Shown piece after piece: positions 39,761-50,230 of a DNA stretch of 64,000 bases. This DNA is from Isochrysis galbana. Its lineage: Eukaryota > Haptophyta > Isochrysidales > Isochrysidaceae. Position numbers and translations under genes: made by a program. The stretch lies in NCBI GenBank assembly GCA_018136815.1, contig CM030945.1:1742091-1806090 (forward strand), written 5' to 3'. Numbering within the stretch: the stretch's first letter is position 1; each line of letters begins with the position of its first letter. The notes beneath the pieces are model-generated. The model was not told the origin of the DNA and ran no database searches. It saw only the letters and a program-made list of their open reading frames with translations.

Positions 39761-40412
39761 TCGGGGAGTGTCGTATTCCATACGATGACAAACTTTTACT
39801 TCTTTCTAACCTGCGGGTTATTTTAAGCCTCAAGGTCTCGTCGATTGGTATACCGCCTCTTCTCTTACTTTCTCTCGATGTCATCAAATGTTCCATGACC
39901 GTCTTCTGTCTTCTCTCGTCCATCGGTCGTAGCTCCCCAGCGAGGTCTGCCCTCGTTGTGCCGACTCCTCTGTCGCATGTCTGCGCGTTGCTGAATTGCC
40001 CTGGTGCCGACGCCTGGCCGTCCGTCCAGGTGTGGTTAGTTTTCGCCCTGTTTGGTTTAGTTTGTGTAGTTCTGTGCCCTTAGACTTTTTGAGTCCTTGC
40101 GTTGTAGTATCCCGTGTCTACCTCGGACCTAAGAAGCTCTCATTCTCATTCTCTCTCTCTTCCACTAGCCACTAGCTCGCTAGCTAGCCTCGTCTCTACT
40201 CTCCGACGCCACGCGTCGCAATCCTCCGACCGTAAGTCTACCTCATCGCTCGTAGCGCTCGATGGGAGACAGTGTCAGACCCGACTCTTACTATGACCTT
40301 TCAGACATATTCCCGCAAGCAACAATCAACGATCCTTCCACGACCGCGTTAGCTGCCGGCTCGATCGAACGGCCCTCTGCCTACGAGCCTGTAAGTCATC
40401 GCGTGTTCGACA
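39761..40412 (+). mobile_element. Gypsy-like polypurine tract, LTR, leader and gag start (copy B)
   Basis: TTTAGTCGGGGAG is followed by TGTCGTATTCC at 39769, the same junction as in copies 1 and 2, so this marks an LTR start preceded by the 3' end of an internal region. Downstream comes sequence shared with 38023-38573 and an ATG at 40262 opening a gag-like frame. Internal sequence on both sides of one LTR fits an LTR-recombination product or two elements sharing an LTR. The LTR's right end lies somewhere between 40140 and 40262. Confidence 0.6.
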
Positions 40413-40462
40413 AAGGGGGGTCCCTGGGGAATCCTTGGACACCCAGGAGGGGTGGAAAATAG
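40262..40462 (+). pseudogene. Gag-like N-terminal fragment (copy B)
   Basis: Begins MGDSVRPDSYYDLSDIFPQA and stays alignable with copy A to SIERPSAYEPV. At 40390 the text CCTGTAAGTC would also serve as a splice donor. The frame then runs into the R1 repeat tail at 40413, so it is truncated. Confidence 0.4.
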
Positions 40463-40490
40463 TGGTTAAAATGCGTGAATGACCGGCCTA
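40413..40490 (+). repeat. Dispersed repeat R1, tail only
   Basis: Carries GGAATCCTTGGACACCCAGG and TGGAAAATAGTGGTTAAAA, as at 37950-38022 and 44345-44400. It joins directly to the truncated gag start. Confidence 0.65.
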
Positions 40491-41110
40491 GTACTATAGT
40501 ACTATGTACTATGCCATGCACCATAGTCCATAGTCCATAGTATTTTGTATTCTGGCGACGGCTGGCTACGTACGGGTACGTACGGATCTTTTTAGTTTTT
40601 ATGGTTTATGGCCCTCTGGAACGACTTTCGGGCCGCTAGTGTTTGTAGCCCGACCCACCACCGAATCTTGGCCCGAGACCGAACCAGAAATAAGGAAAGA
40701 GGGTGGGCGGAGGAAGGCGAGATTTGAAGGGCAATGGAAATTGAAATTGGCGAAGTAGATGGTATATTTTGTACTTTGACTTTGAAAGTACTTTGTACAA
40801 TGTAAGTGTTGAACCGGTATGTTCAAATTCAGTGGTTTTTTGATAATGAATATTCAAATTAGAGCACACGTGCGTAAAGTATGTACATTAGCACTTCAAT
40901 TTGAGTAAAGATGCTCTCTCAATTGGAGAAGATGAAGATGTGCGTGCGTAAAAGTGGGGAAAGCTCGCACGGGGCAAACGCAGACAGACTCGTCTGCGGA
41001 CTGCTCGCGAGCCACAATATGTCGTCCAACCGCGCCGTCAGCGCCGGGCGTGCGATATCGCGCAACGGGGACAGCAGGGACCACGGTCCCCGAAGCAGGG
41101 GGCCCGCTCC
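40491..41110. other. Intergenic with simple repeats
   Basis: A TACTATAG/CATAGTCC-rich stretch (40493-40550) and an A/T-rich patch (40740-40910). No gene recognised. It lies 3' of the antenna gene. Confidence 0.4.
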
Positions 41111-41122
41111 TCGTCAAACTAT

Positions 41123-42039
41123 CTACCAGTACGGAGCCGGATGGCCAAGAGCGGCCTGGGTCACGATGCCAGAGAACGCGAGCATGCAAGCGCGGCCGTT
41201 CTTCAGCTCAGCCTCGCGACGGGCAGGCGTGTCGAGCTTGAACGGATCAAGGCCGTAGTTGCCCGGCTCGTAGTCACCCCAGTCGCCATCGAGCTTCGGA
41301 ATGATCACCGAGAAATGAAGTGCCTCACAGACCGAGACAAAAGCAAGGAGCGCCCACATGTGACCGGACTCGACCCTGCAGCAGGAAAGGGAAGGTCCAG
41401 CTTGAATAGCACGTTGTGATGCAATGTGCTTATGGCTGGGTCAAACTGAGCCGTTCGTAGAAATCTGCCGCGTGGGCTGACAAGTGTTCAGATTAATGGC
41501 AAAATGGCCGACTAGCGATGCTAGGCAGACTCACATCTTGTCGTGCGCCTCCACGGACGAGCACTTGATGTCAAGGCCGGGGAGTCCCCAGCCAGCATCG
41601 TTGGCGATGAAGCCGGCGAAGGCGAGCATACAAAGGCGGCCGTGCCTGAAGGGGGCAAGAGCAGGCGTGCGTGTAAGCGTGAAGTCTGCGCAGCCCCTCT
41701 GCGCTAGGCTGTTCAGCCTAGCTTTCAAGTGTGCGCGCAGCGTTGCGGCGAGTGTGTAGAAGTAACCCTATTTCCCAGTCAAAGGCCTGCCCGCGCTGTG
41801 CCCTGCGCTGGCGACGCAGGGACTCGTTCTCTGTCTCACTTGAGCTCAGCCTCCCGCAGCCAGTTGTTGTCGTAAGTGGAGGCGAGGTTGAGGGGATCGT
41901 AGACGGTGCCCTTGACGGAGTACTTGCCGATCATGTTGTTGACGTTGCCGCCCATTGAGACAGCCGCGCGCGGGGCGGCCGCCACCGCCGCACTGGCGGG
42001 CGCCGAGAAGGCGAGGGGCATCGAGGAGAGGGCGAGCAT
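41123..42039 (-). CDS. Chlorophyll a/c-binding antenna protein (FCP/LHC family), spliced
   Basis: Plastid thylakoid light-harvesting protein. Exons on the minus strand: 42039-41840, 41645-41535, 41375-41123, with GT-AG introns (GTGAGA and GTGAGT donors) of 194 and 159 bp; the frame closes to 187 residues ending in TAG. The N terminus MLALSSMPLAFSAPASAA looks like a signal peptide with the phenylalanine-containing cleavage region used for secondary plastids. Helix 1 carries the chlorophyll-ligand motif ELKHGRLCMLAF (spanning the first splice), helix 2 is MWALLAFVSVCEALHF, and helix 3 repeats ELKNGRACMLAFSG. GKYSVKGTVYDPL before helix 1 is typical of chlorophyll a/c antenna proteins. Length is near the family norm of about 200. 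It is divergent from the GNAT gene, with 507 bp between the starts. Confidence 0.93.
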
Positions 42040-42546
42040 AGTTTAGTGTGCGGGGGGAGGCACAGAGGGGAGAGACAGAGAGAGAGAGAGAGGAAGAGGC
42101 TGGCAATGAACGTGCGCGGGGGGAGTACCCGATGGGGAGAGGGATGAGACCGCGAGTAGGATAAAAAGCCAGGGGAGTCGCCGAAGCAGGATGAATCTCC
42201 TGCACTCATCGGGCGTTTCTCACTCAATCTGGCCACTTTATGAAGTGACCACGCCTTTCGCTCGGGGTGCGCCGGGGCAACACGCTAGCGCCGCGAGGGG
42301 CCGCGGAGAGAGAGTAATTTGCGGATTGGATTGCTCGGCAAGGCGCGCGCGAGGGCGGAGCTGTTCTAATTTCTAAGGGGACCTCATGCATTCCTCCACC
42401 CTCTAACTTCTACGAGTGTTTCCTACGTTCAAGCCGCCCCGCGGGAGCCTCGAGAAAACGAACCTCGAAATCTTTTTTCCGCACTCTATGCCAGGAAAGA
42501 ATTACTATTAGAATTCAAATGGAATGTTCTCGCGGGTCGGAGGCTG
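42040..42546. promoter_or_regulatory. Divergent promoter region between antenna and GNAT genes
   Basis: The 507 bp between two divergent starts. It holds a short GA tract at 42070-42100 and a GATAAAAAG word near 42160, but no element I can assign with confidence. Confidence 0.35.
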
Positions 42547-43110
42547 ATGGGCGTTCTCTTCCCCGGACTCGTGCCGCAACTGGCCGGCCTGGTCTTCCGT
42601 CCGGTGCTGCCCACCGTGCTCGATGCAGCCTACGCCATCGAAGCCGCTTCCTACCCACCGGATGAGGCTGCCTCACGTGCCGATCTCGAGCTGCGAATGA
42701 CGCAGGCCTCACCCTACTTTTGGGGCGCGTTCAATGAGCAAAAGCTGGCCCAAGGGGATCAGAGTGGGGCACTATGCGGATTCGTGTGCGGCACGCTTAC
42801 AAGCGCAGATCGCCTAACCGCCGAATCTATGTCGCGGCACGAGCCTGCAGGCACTACACTCTGCATTCATTCAGTAGTTGTGACGGGGCAACTCCGGAAT
42901 CGGGGTGTGGGGAGTTGGATCCTGCGGTCGTACCTCGAGCGCGTTGCTGGGGCGGGGACCACTGAGCAAGTGATGCTATTATGCAAGCAGCCCCTTGAGG
43001 GCTTCTACACCTCGGCGGGCTTCGAATCTCTTGGTGATTCTGGAGTCGTGCACGGTGCGGATCCTTGGACACTCATGCGGTTGCGATTGCCAACGAACAA
43101 GACCTCGTAG
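42547..43110 (+). CDS. GNAT-family N-acetyltransferase, arylalkylamine-type
   Basis: Intronless frame of 187 residues, ATG at 42547. The fold signature is an N-terminal AIEAASYPPDEAAS segment, as in arylalkylamine (serotonin-type) N-acetyltransferases, a central IHSVVVTGQLRNRGVGSWIL containing the acetyl-CoA loop R-N-R-G-V-G (residues 117-122), and a C-terminal GFYTSAGFESLGDSGVVHG block typical of the last GNAT strands. Likely reaction: transfer of acetyl from acetyl-CoA to a primary amine; the substrate cannot be told from sequence. No targeting peptide is evident. It is transcribed away from the antenna gene. Confidence 0.8.
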   Translation: MGVLFPGLVPQLAGLVFRPVLPTVLDAAYAIEAASYPPDEAASRADLELRMTQASPYFWGAFNEQKLAQGDQSGALCGFVCGTLTSADRLTAESMSRHEPAGTTLCIHSVVVTGQLRNRGVGSWILRSYLERVAGAGTTEQVMLLCKQPLEGFYTSAGFESLGDSGVVHGADPWTLMRLRLPTNKTS

Positions 43111-43680
43111 GAATAGTGTGTTACTGCCCTCTGTATCTACGTCCATAATGGGCGCATGCGTCCGTTCATTACAGGAGCACCTAATATGCTGGCCATGCAT
43201 TCATGCCCATAGTGATGAGAGCTCGAGCTGGTGGTGCTGCTGCGTTACATGATGCTTGATGCTTGAACGGCTTAAATGATGGTGGCTAGTGGTAGTGGTT
43301 GGCTCTTACCGTTACTTACCGTTACTAGCGACAAGTGCCTCGGGGTCATGTGAATAGGACGTGACTCGCACGGACTCGTACTTTGGCACCTTGCTCAGAT
43401 CAGGAAGGAAGGCCGCGTGTTGAGGGTGCGAGGTTGTGTAAATCATGAATCAAAAGGCCCGTCCCGTCCCCACCCCCACACCGACCCCACACGCTAGGCC
43501 CAAAGTAGCGTGCACATGGACCGACCCCGCGAAACCGTAGACAAATTAATGAGGGGGGATTCGGATGGGGGCGTGAGCGCGGGGCAAGGGCGCTGTCAGC
43601 TGTTTCCCATGAGAAGGTTGGGTTGTAGTAGCGGTAGCCGACATATTCATATTCATATTCGAGATTCTTGTGCTTTTGGT
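43111..43680. other. Intergenic
   Basis: 3' flank of the GNAT gene. Words near 43490-43540 (GGCCCAAAGTAGCG and GACCCCGCGAAACCG) have counterparts at 58910-58960, suggesting a diverged repeat. A short (ATTCAT)n stretch lies at 43640-43660. Confidence 0.35.
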
Positions 43681-43945
43681 AGCCCGGTCACTCACTAGGG
43701 GGTTGCGAAGGGCACCATCGGTAATGGGCAAACGAGGACCTAAATAAGCTCCCTATAGGTTCTGGTATGAGAGATCAGCAAAAAAATCCGGGGTCCTCCG
43801 GCAAAATTTTCGAAAAATACTCAAAATCAGGGCCCTCTGACTCTGACGGCCGCGCAGACATATATAACGGGCCCCCTCCGGTATAATTTTATCGATGGCC
43901 TTCAAGCGCGCCTCTCGCAGCGCATAACGAAGCCATGGTCATCAC
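43681..43945 (+). repeat. Dispersed repeat family R2, copy 1
   Basis: Shares with 55715-55990 the order GGTCACTCACTAGGGGG, GGTAATGGGCAAA, CCTAAATAAGCT, TCTGGTATGAGAGATCAGCA, an A-run, CCGGCAAAAT and GGGCCCCCTCCGGTATA. No coding capacity seen; the two copies have diverged mainly by indels. Confidence 0.65.
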
Positions 43946-44089
43946 CAGCAAACACGGTCGATACAGCCTGGTTTTGTAAAATACTTCTATGATTTCATGG
44001 TGTGCCACCCTCAAGACCCCGCGTGCCCCCTACCAGTGGCCCCACACACTGCTCGCGAGAGGTGTAGGCTCACCATGCCCACTACCTCC

Positions 44090-44405
44090 AGGCCATTCTT
44101 CGGCCGATCGCGGGCGATTGCCCTTCGCGGAAGCTCCGCGTTTCTTATAGTGATGTGCCCCTTATTCATTTCTCTGATTCCCTCCCGTGGGCGACCGTGC
44201 GACCGTGTCATTCTCATTCTCCCAAAATAGACCGCCACGCGCGGGGGAAGGGAGGGGGGTCACTCACCGACGCCATTGCCTTTCGTGGGGCGGGAGGGGA
44301 TTCGGGGGGGGGGGGGACGGTTGCCGGGGCAGGTAGGGGGGGCCCTGCGGAATCCTTGGACACCCAGGGGAGGTGGAAAATAGTGGTTAAAAAGACTCCT
44401 GAGTG
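44090..44405 (+). repeat. Dispersed repeat R1, copy 3
   Basis: Second nearly full copy of R1 (compare 37728-38022), with the same segment order and the GGAATCCTTGGACACCCAGG tail. Confidence 0.65.
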
Positions 44406-45539
44406 AGCCGGAGACCGGGCTAGCTTTTGGGCCACTTTGCACTTTTGAGCAGTGCCGTGCCCGATGTGGATGTGGGTGTTGGCCGCCGAATCTTCAAACG
44501 TTTTAAATGCTGGCGTGCGGCAGATGCAATGGAAAGCAAGCTTGAGGAACACATGCCGCGTGGGTGTGGATGTTGGGCCTGGAGGGGGAATTTTTTTGTT
44601 GTTGAAAAGGATGAGTAAATCCGTGCGAGAGGAAGGCATTGAGGCCGTTGCAAGTTGCTGCAGCAATGCTTGGCATCTGAACCACAAGCAAACGACTTTC
44701 AGCGCAAACGCGATGGAACGTTTCAGAACAGGAGACGGCAAATGCACACAGGGAAACGACGAGGAGTTTGCAGCAGCTGCTAAGTCAGCAGGTGCGCTGT
44801 CGTAGCAAGGATGAAGCATCTAGTTGTCCCTCTCATTTCTCGAGATCCTCGCACGCAAGCGATCACGGTTGGTGCATTTTCATGCGCTGAATGGTGATGT
44901 CTCTGCTCGAATGTTTTTCTCCCGCGTTTACAGTTTACATCCCATGTTGGCAACAAATCACCGCGAAGCAGGACCGACGGTCCACTGACGTTGCACAAAT
45001 GAACTGCGCGATAAATGTTGACGAATCGCGGTCCACAAAACATGCGACGAGGGTTGTCGTCAATCTCAGGGCTTCGGTGTCGGAGCCTCGGGTGGCAACC
45101 TACTTAAATGGCTTCAAGTGACGTCGTCGGCTCTCATCGGTTGCCCACGTGGCGTCACCGACGAGGCGCGCCAGCTCGGTGAACAAAACGTTGAGCGGCG
45201 TCGGACAATAAGCAAGAACATGAATCAATATGGCATGACCACCCACCATAGTTGGGCAGTCTTGGACAAGCGGGGATGCATTGCTACGAGCGCTGAGCCG
45301 CGTGTAGGACGCATTCATGGTCTCAGTAGGGAGGAACACCAAGAGCCACGTTATGAGGGGCGGTTGTCTCCTCACTGTCCGTCGACCTGGTCCGTTGTCA
45401 CGTGGTCCCTTTTTGTCGGCATCAAGGGCAAACGAGACAGCGCATGCTGTGTCGTGCACCACTCTAAATCTAGATGCCCGATCACTCGACCGCCGCTCCC
45501 AATCCACCGTGTTCTCGGCCAGCCGGCAACAGGGTGCCT
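44406..45539. other. Intergenic, no gene recognised
   Basis: Lies 3' of the START-fold gene. Several frames exist on both strands, but none resembles a known family or shows a consistent splice pattern; 3' untranslated sequence of the minus-strand gene is likely near 45500. Confidence 0.35.
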
Positions 45540-47228
45540 CTATCTCTGCTGCGTTCGCTTCCGTTTTTCATGCAGCTTCTCGGCTGCCGAACGCACTGCC
45601 AGCAGGTTGATTGGCACGTCTTCGCGGATACGCCACTGAAGCGCCGGTACCGGCACGAGACCCTTCGGGGTAATGTCCACCTTGGCAAAGCGACAAGCGG
45701 AAGCTAGCGGTCAATCAACATGAGGCACCGCTTCCACTTGACGCGACACGTTGATGAAGCAATTGGCAGGGTCTACGTCTGACCACTGGACTGGCAGGCT
45801 AGGAGATACGTGCCATTAGCGCGCACCTTGTACGAAAGCTTTGTGGTGTACTCGAATTTCGTTGGGTCGTCACGTTGCCGAATGCGCGAATATGGCTGCA
45901 CACGCCACTCACCCTCAAAGGCAGCAAACATGATCGACTCGACCAACTTGAACTCGATGCGACGCATGCCCCGCGCCTCATTATCCCCACCCTTGCATTC
46001 GTTCATGTCCATCAGGACAGATGCGCGGAAGTCAAAGCCTGCAGCATTGTGCGGGGGCGTTACCAGCGCAAGGATGCTGGGCAAAGAGCATTACACTGAT
46101 GGCGATTCGATTGCGCCAGCCAGAGCCAAGATGGCAGCCCAGACCAACAAGTCGGTCGAGGTCCACCCTTGTGGAATCGGACCCACAATTCGACGATAGG
46201 CAAGCCTCATCCAGACGAAAGCACCCATGCAGTCCAGTCGGGAGCGATGGCAAAGAAGAACACACCTACAATTTTCTGGGCCCCCTCTTGAAACAACCGA
46301 ATCCCACCGGGCAACGGGTGTGGCCGCAGCTCGGAGGTGACTAGATTCGGCACATGTGTTGCGAGATTGGCATAATCGGTGATGATCGCCCAAACAGCCT
46401 CTGGCGGGGCGCTCACAACAATGCTTGCCTACAGGAACGAGGCAAGGACCGCCCAGGTTAGCTTTCTTTCGGGTGGTTGGAGGGCTTGGTAGCTCTCTTT
46501 GCACATGGTGGATGGGAGCCTTAAGTGCTGTCTGAGGCATAGTGAAGAGGACGTCCAGCTCATGTGCACATGCACATTTGCCATAGAGGGCATCAAGCCC
46601 ATCAAAAAGCTGCTCATCTCCTCCCGGCGTCCAGCTCTTTGTGGTCTCGCCCTCGCTTGTGTAATCACAAACCCCCTTCTGCCCCGAACCTGGTTGCGTT
46701 GTTGCGCAGCAGCCATCCTCACTGTGCGCACATAATCCCAACATCGCTTCAACACGCCTCGAATTTTCCTGAGCCCGCCCAATGCGCATGCCCCACGCCA
46801 ACCTGTCGATGCCCATCTCGAAACACACGCTCCGTGCGCCCTCTCCGAAACGCCCACTCCCAAACGCCTCCTCGTCCCTCCATAGGCTAAGTCTCGCCCC
46901 TCCCCCTACCCCTATCAAGCGCGTAATCAAGTCCTCAGGCGTGCCAGTCAGAGCCCTGTGCTCCAGTAGAGTCCTTTGAACCGGCCGCCGCGGCTGCGGG
47001 GCCAGCAAGAGCGTGCGAGAGTGTAAAGCCGGCACTCACTGAGATGCAGCGCGAGTTGAATCCGGTGGTCGAGATGGAGACGGGCACGTTAGTGCGCGAG
47101 GAATGGGCGGGGCTCGGCTGCTGCATCACACCGCTCGCGCGCGCTATGGGCGCCGCCCGCCGACGGCTCTGTGCCGGGCTCGAGAGCGGGTGCGTGTAAG
47201 CGAGGGCGGCGACCACCACGGCCCACAT
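45540..47228 (-). CDS. START/SRPBCC-fold protein (polyketide cyclase/coenzyme Q-binding type), spliced, probably plastid-targeted
   Basis: Exons on the minus strand: 47228-47040, 46428-46266, 46038-45827, 45680-45540; GT-AG introns of 611, 227 and 146 bp; the frame closes to 234 residues. Exon 1 encodes a leader starting MWAVVVAALAYTHPLSSPAQ, then an Arg/Ser-rich segment, fitting a bipartite plastid signal. The rest is one SRPBCC domain: SAPPEAVWAIITDYANLATH (first helix), PHPLPGGIRLFQEGAQKI, FDFRASVLMDMNE, RIEFKLVES.MFAAFEGEW, and a C-terminal helix GLVPVPALQWRIREDVPINL. This pattern matches plant and cyanobacterial lipid-transport-type cyclase/dehydrase proteins of unknown ligand. The start follows a long GA tract directly; upstream in-frame Leu/Ser repeats are simple sequence and excluded. 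Confidence 0.8.
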
Positions 47229-47256
47229 GGCGATGAGGGAGAGAGGGGCGGGGAGT

Positions 47257-47362
<106 letters not shown>

Positions 47363-48043
47363 GAGGAGGATGGGAGGGAGGGAGGAAGGGAGGGAGGGAG
47401 GGAGCCAGAGAGAGAGGGGGCGAGAGAGAGAGAGTGGGAGGGAGAGAGATAGGGGGGGGGGAGAGAGAGAGAGAGGGAGAGAGAGCGAGAGAGGGGGAGA
47501 GAGGGCGAGAGAGAAGAGAGGGAGGTTGGGGGTTATCAGGTGGGAGGGGAGGGGGAGAGAGAGAGGAGTAGTAGAGGGAGAGGGAGAAGAAGGAGAGGTG
47601 GAAGCCCGACTCACTGGCTGTTTCTGTAGGGACGTAGAACTCAATGGATAGAAAGAAAGAAGGGGAGCAGAGAGAGAGGGGGAGGAAGGAGCGGGGGGGG
47701 GGGGGGGGGGGGAGAGGAGGAGGAGGCGAGAGGAGGAGGCTCTCACTCTCTCTCTGCTCCCCCCTCCCTCCCTCTCTTCTCTCTCTTCTTCTTCTTCTTC
47801 TTCTTCTTCTCTCTCTCTCTTCTCCCGCTCTCTCCGTCCCTCCCCGAACCTTCCACGCGCGGCGATCGGGCCGAACGAAACCCCCTCTCCCCCGCCCATT
47901 TCCTCTGGGAAAGCCACCTGAAACTTCCCTCTCCCCGCGTGCCGTCAAGCTTCGTTGGCGGCGAGTCGGTGCCGTTGCTCGTGGCCGCGGAGGAAAGTTT
48001 TGTACTCTAGAGCTCACTGTACACTACTCGAGGGGTATACATG

Positions 48044-48202
48044 CCTAGATGGGAAATACGTATTTACCGTATTTGGCCAGAGGCCAAATACATATGTATT
48101 TGGCTGTATTTGAAGCGTGTCCTGGGTTGTAGGCCTCGAATGTATTTGAAATGTATTTGGCCGGAGGCCAAATACATATGTATTTGGCTGTATTTGCAGG
48201 CC
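48044..48202 (+). mobile_element. MITE, truncated copy of the 20693 element
   Basis: Starts with CCTAGATGGGAAATACG and follows the 20693-20893 element almost base for base to GTATTTGCAGGCC, then diverges; the terminal inverted repeat at the right end is missing. It lacks the extra CAAATC insertion present in the other copy's second palindrome. Confidence 0.85.
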
Positions 48203-48504
48203 TGGGCGAGCCATCCCGTCCCGACAACACAACCGCGGGTGCAAGAGCGCACAACCGGAGCGGCTGCGATCACTACGACGGGCATGTGTTCTCCAAAGCC
48301 GGCAAGCTACATGATGACCTCAAGGCGTCTCAGGGTGATGAGACCCTTGAACACGCTCTGATAGCATCTGTTAATTGTGAGTGATAGAGTGCCCGTGCTT
48401 GCTTGGCAGTAGCGTGTCGGTGGGGCCATGCTGTATAGCTGTTGTTGTACGCACGAGCGCGCTGCCTGCTCTGTAAGTGTAGGTGCGCTAACATTGTAAC
48501 AATG

Positions 48505-48655
48505 GTAATTATCTACTAGATATCTAGCCTTCGGCCGATTGCTATCCACCTAGATATAGATAGTGCCTTGGCGCTATCCACCTAGATAGAGATAGTGAAA
48601 AAGCGGCCTAGATAGGTAGATATCTAGATATCTGGGTATCTAGTTCCACGCCTTA
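48505..48655. repeat. AT-rich palindromic segment with a 32-bp tandem unit
   Basis: GCTATCCACCTAGATA(T/G)AGATAGTG occurs twice, 32 bp apart (48541 and 48573), inside a stretch dense in TAGATATCTAGATATC-type palindromes. It may be a small mobile element; ends not identified. Confidence 0.45.
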
Positions 48656-48889
48656 CAAATTCGTTGAAAATCTTTTCTTCTTTTCTTCGACTCACCCATC
48701 ACCCACTGGACGAGGCTCGTCGACCAACGCCGGATTGGGGGGGCTCGAGCACAGGAGCACAGGAGCGCGGCGAGGACGGCCTGGACGCTGGCGCTCGTGA
48801 GCCAGGTGTCGATGGCCCCAACGTTGAGAAGCTGGAAGTCGGTGGCAACGTCGGGCGAGGGCGAATGGCGAATCCTGCGAGGGGCGGGT

Positions 48890-49175
48890 CAGGTCGTTTG
48901 CCTTCATTTGGTACCCCTCGTTTCCAAATACGCGATGCGGGGCCACCACGAGGGAGTCCCAATCCTAGGGGTGGGAAGGCGAGGGAGGGTGAAGGCGCGG
49001 GGGCGGCCCCAGTCTCGGCCGCGTCACAGGTACCCCTCCTCCTGCTCTCCCTCTTTGTCGACCCCACCTCTCCCTCCGCCCCCTCGACTCCGGAGTGCTC
49101 CTGGAATGTGATTCCCGCCCGAGGTCGTATGCCTTCGTTTGGTACCCCTCGTTTCCAAATACGCTCCCGGTACAA
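48890..49175 (+). repeat. Repeat unit A (two partial copies)
   Basis: The word TTTGGTACCCCTCGTTTCC followed by AAATACGC occurs at 48907 and 49139 here and at 56495. The first matches the 56475-56710 copy over more than 130 bp (CACCACGAGGGAGTCCCAAT, CTAGGGGTGGGA, GTCTCGGCCGCGTCACAGG). Confidence 0.65.
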
Positions 49176-49229
49176 AAAAATCTTCTAGTATTTGAGTAAA
49201 GGCAGACACCCACCTCACAGTGCTCAACC

Positions 49230-49731
49230 ATGTCTACAAATGGAAGGGCGCCTGCTGATATAGTACTGAAGCGATTGGAATGGATCAAAAAAAAGATGGA
49301 CCAGAACTTTAAAAAAATTCATCACACCTCTCTTTCCATATGCCAATTCTAAAACTGCCATGCAGGTTATAGCGGAAGCATTGGACAGCATCAGTCCGCC
49401 GCCGCCGGTTGGGGGCTCCTGGGGCGACCTAAGTTTGTTGACGTACACTGAAGAATGTCAGTTCTTATTCAATGTATTCAATTTCAAGCACAATACGAAA
49501 ATTGAAGACACCTTACACACCATTTGCGAGATTGATAAACCATTCACATCGGTTTATATTAGACACACTCTCTTGAGCAATAAATTCACTGAGAAAACAA
49601 TCCTCGATATGAGTCGTGACGTTCTGCTAGCTGGGTACAATCAAAACTTATGTCAATTTGGAATTAATTCCCCACCTCCAAGAATTGTTAGAAGGTGTCG
49701 ATTCGGGTTCAGCTTCCCAAGTAAAGATTGA
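49230..49731 (+). pseudogene. Unknown AT-richer coding segment split by one-base shift
   Basis: Two overlapping frames: ATG 49230 to TAA near 49350 (MSTNGRAPADIVLKRLEWIK start) and a frame open from before 49310 to 49731 (contains ITPLFPYANSKTAMQVIAEA). They meet at an A7 run (about 49309-49315); a one-base change there would join them into one protein of about 165 residues. The stretch is clearly poorer in G/C and richer in Ile/Asn/Lys/Phe codons than its surroundings, suggesting a foreign origin. I do not recognise the family. It lies between repeat units A and B. Confidence 0.4.
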
Positions 49732-50044
49732 AAACAAAAGGCCGCTTATCGGTTCGGGTTCAGCTCCCGTAAAGATTGAACCCACAAGGCCCAGCAACAT
49801 CAAATACAAAAAAGCTCGGTCCTAGGACACCGGGCCGAGCTCACCATGAGGGCGCTCCTGCGAGCAAGGGGATGCATGGTAACTAGTGCGTGCCCCCCCT
49901 CGATGAAAATTCCAGCGGCCTCCTCGTCACGCATGACGTGGCCGCCGCGCAGCCGCATGCAGGACCTCTCCTCACACTTGTCTTGAAAGGATCGTCTTCA
50001 ATGAGTGCATCGGATGTATACCGCACTCCTCGTGTCTGCGTGTA

Positions 50045-50230
50045 TCTAACACCGGCGACACCGCCACAGCAGACGACAACTCGTGCCCATGATTTTCACT
50101 ATGCAAGATGTGTTGCGTTTGGGATATGCTTACGATTTGGCAAGGCTCAGGGGTCCGACGACTCCACCGCCGCGTAAGCGAAGTATGAAGTATGACAGAA
50201 TCCACACGATCTGACACCCCGGGGGGCGGA
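50045..50230 (+). repeat. Repeat unit B with short conserved ORF start (copy 1)
   Basis: Matches 56800-56985 closely. The ORF beginning at 50089 reads MIFTMQDVLRLGYAYDLARL and then PPPRKRS; the other copy reads MTFTMQDVLRLGYAYDSARP and PPRKRSR. Here an 8-bp tandem duplication (AGTATGAA-type, near 50183) shifts the frame to a stop. Confidence 0.6.

Noticed and set aside
39318..39923. Gly-rich and Pro-rich frames on both strands
   Set aside because: Purely C-run/G-run composition next to a retroelement 3' end.
44214..44819. 201-codon minus-strand frame
   Set aside because: Half of it is repeat R1 in reverse and the rest has no recognisable domain or splice pattern.
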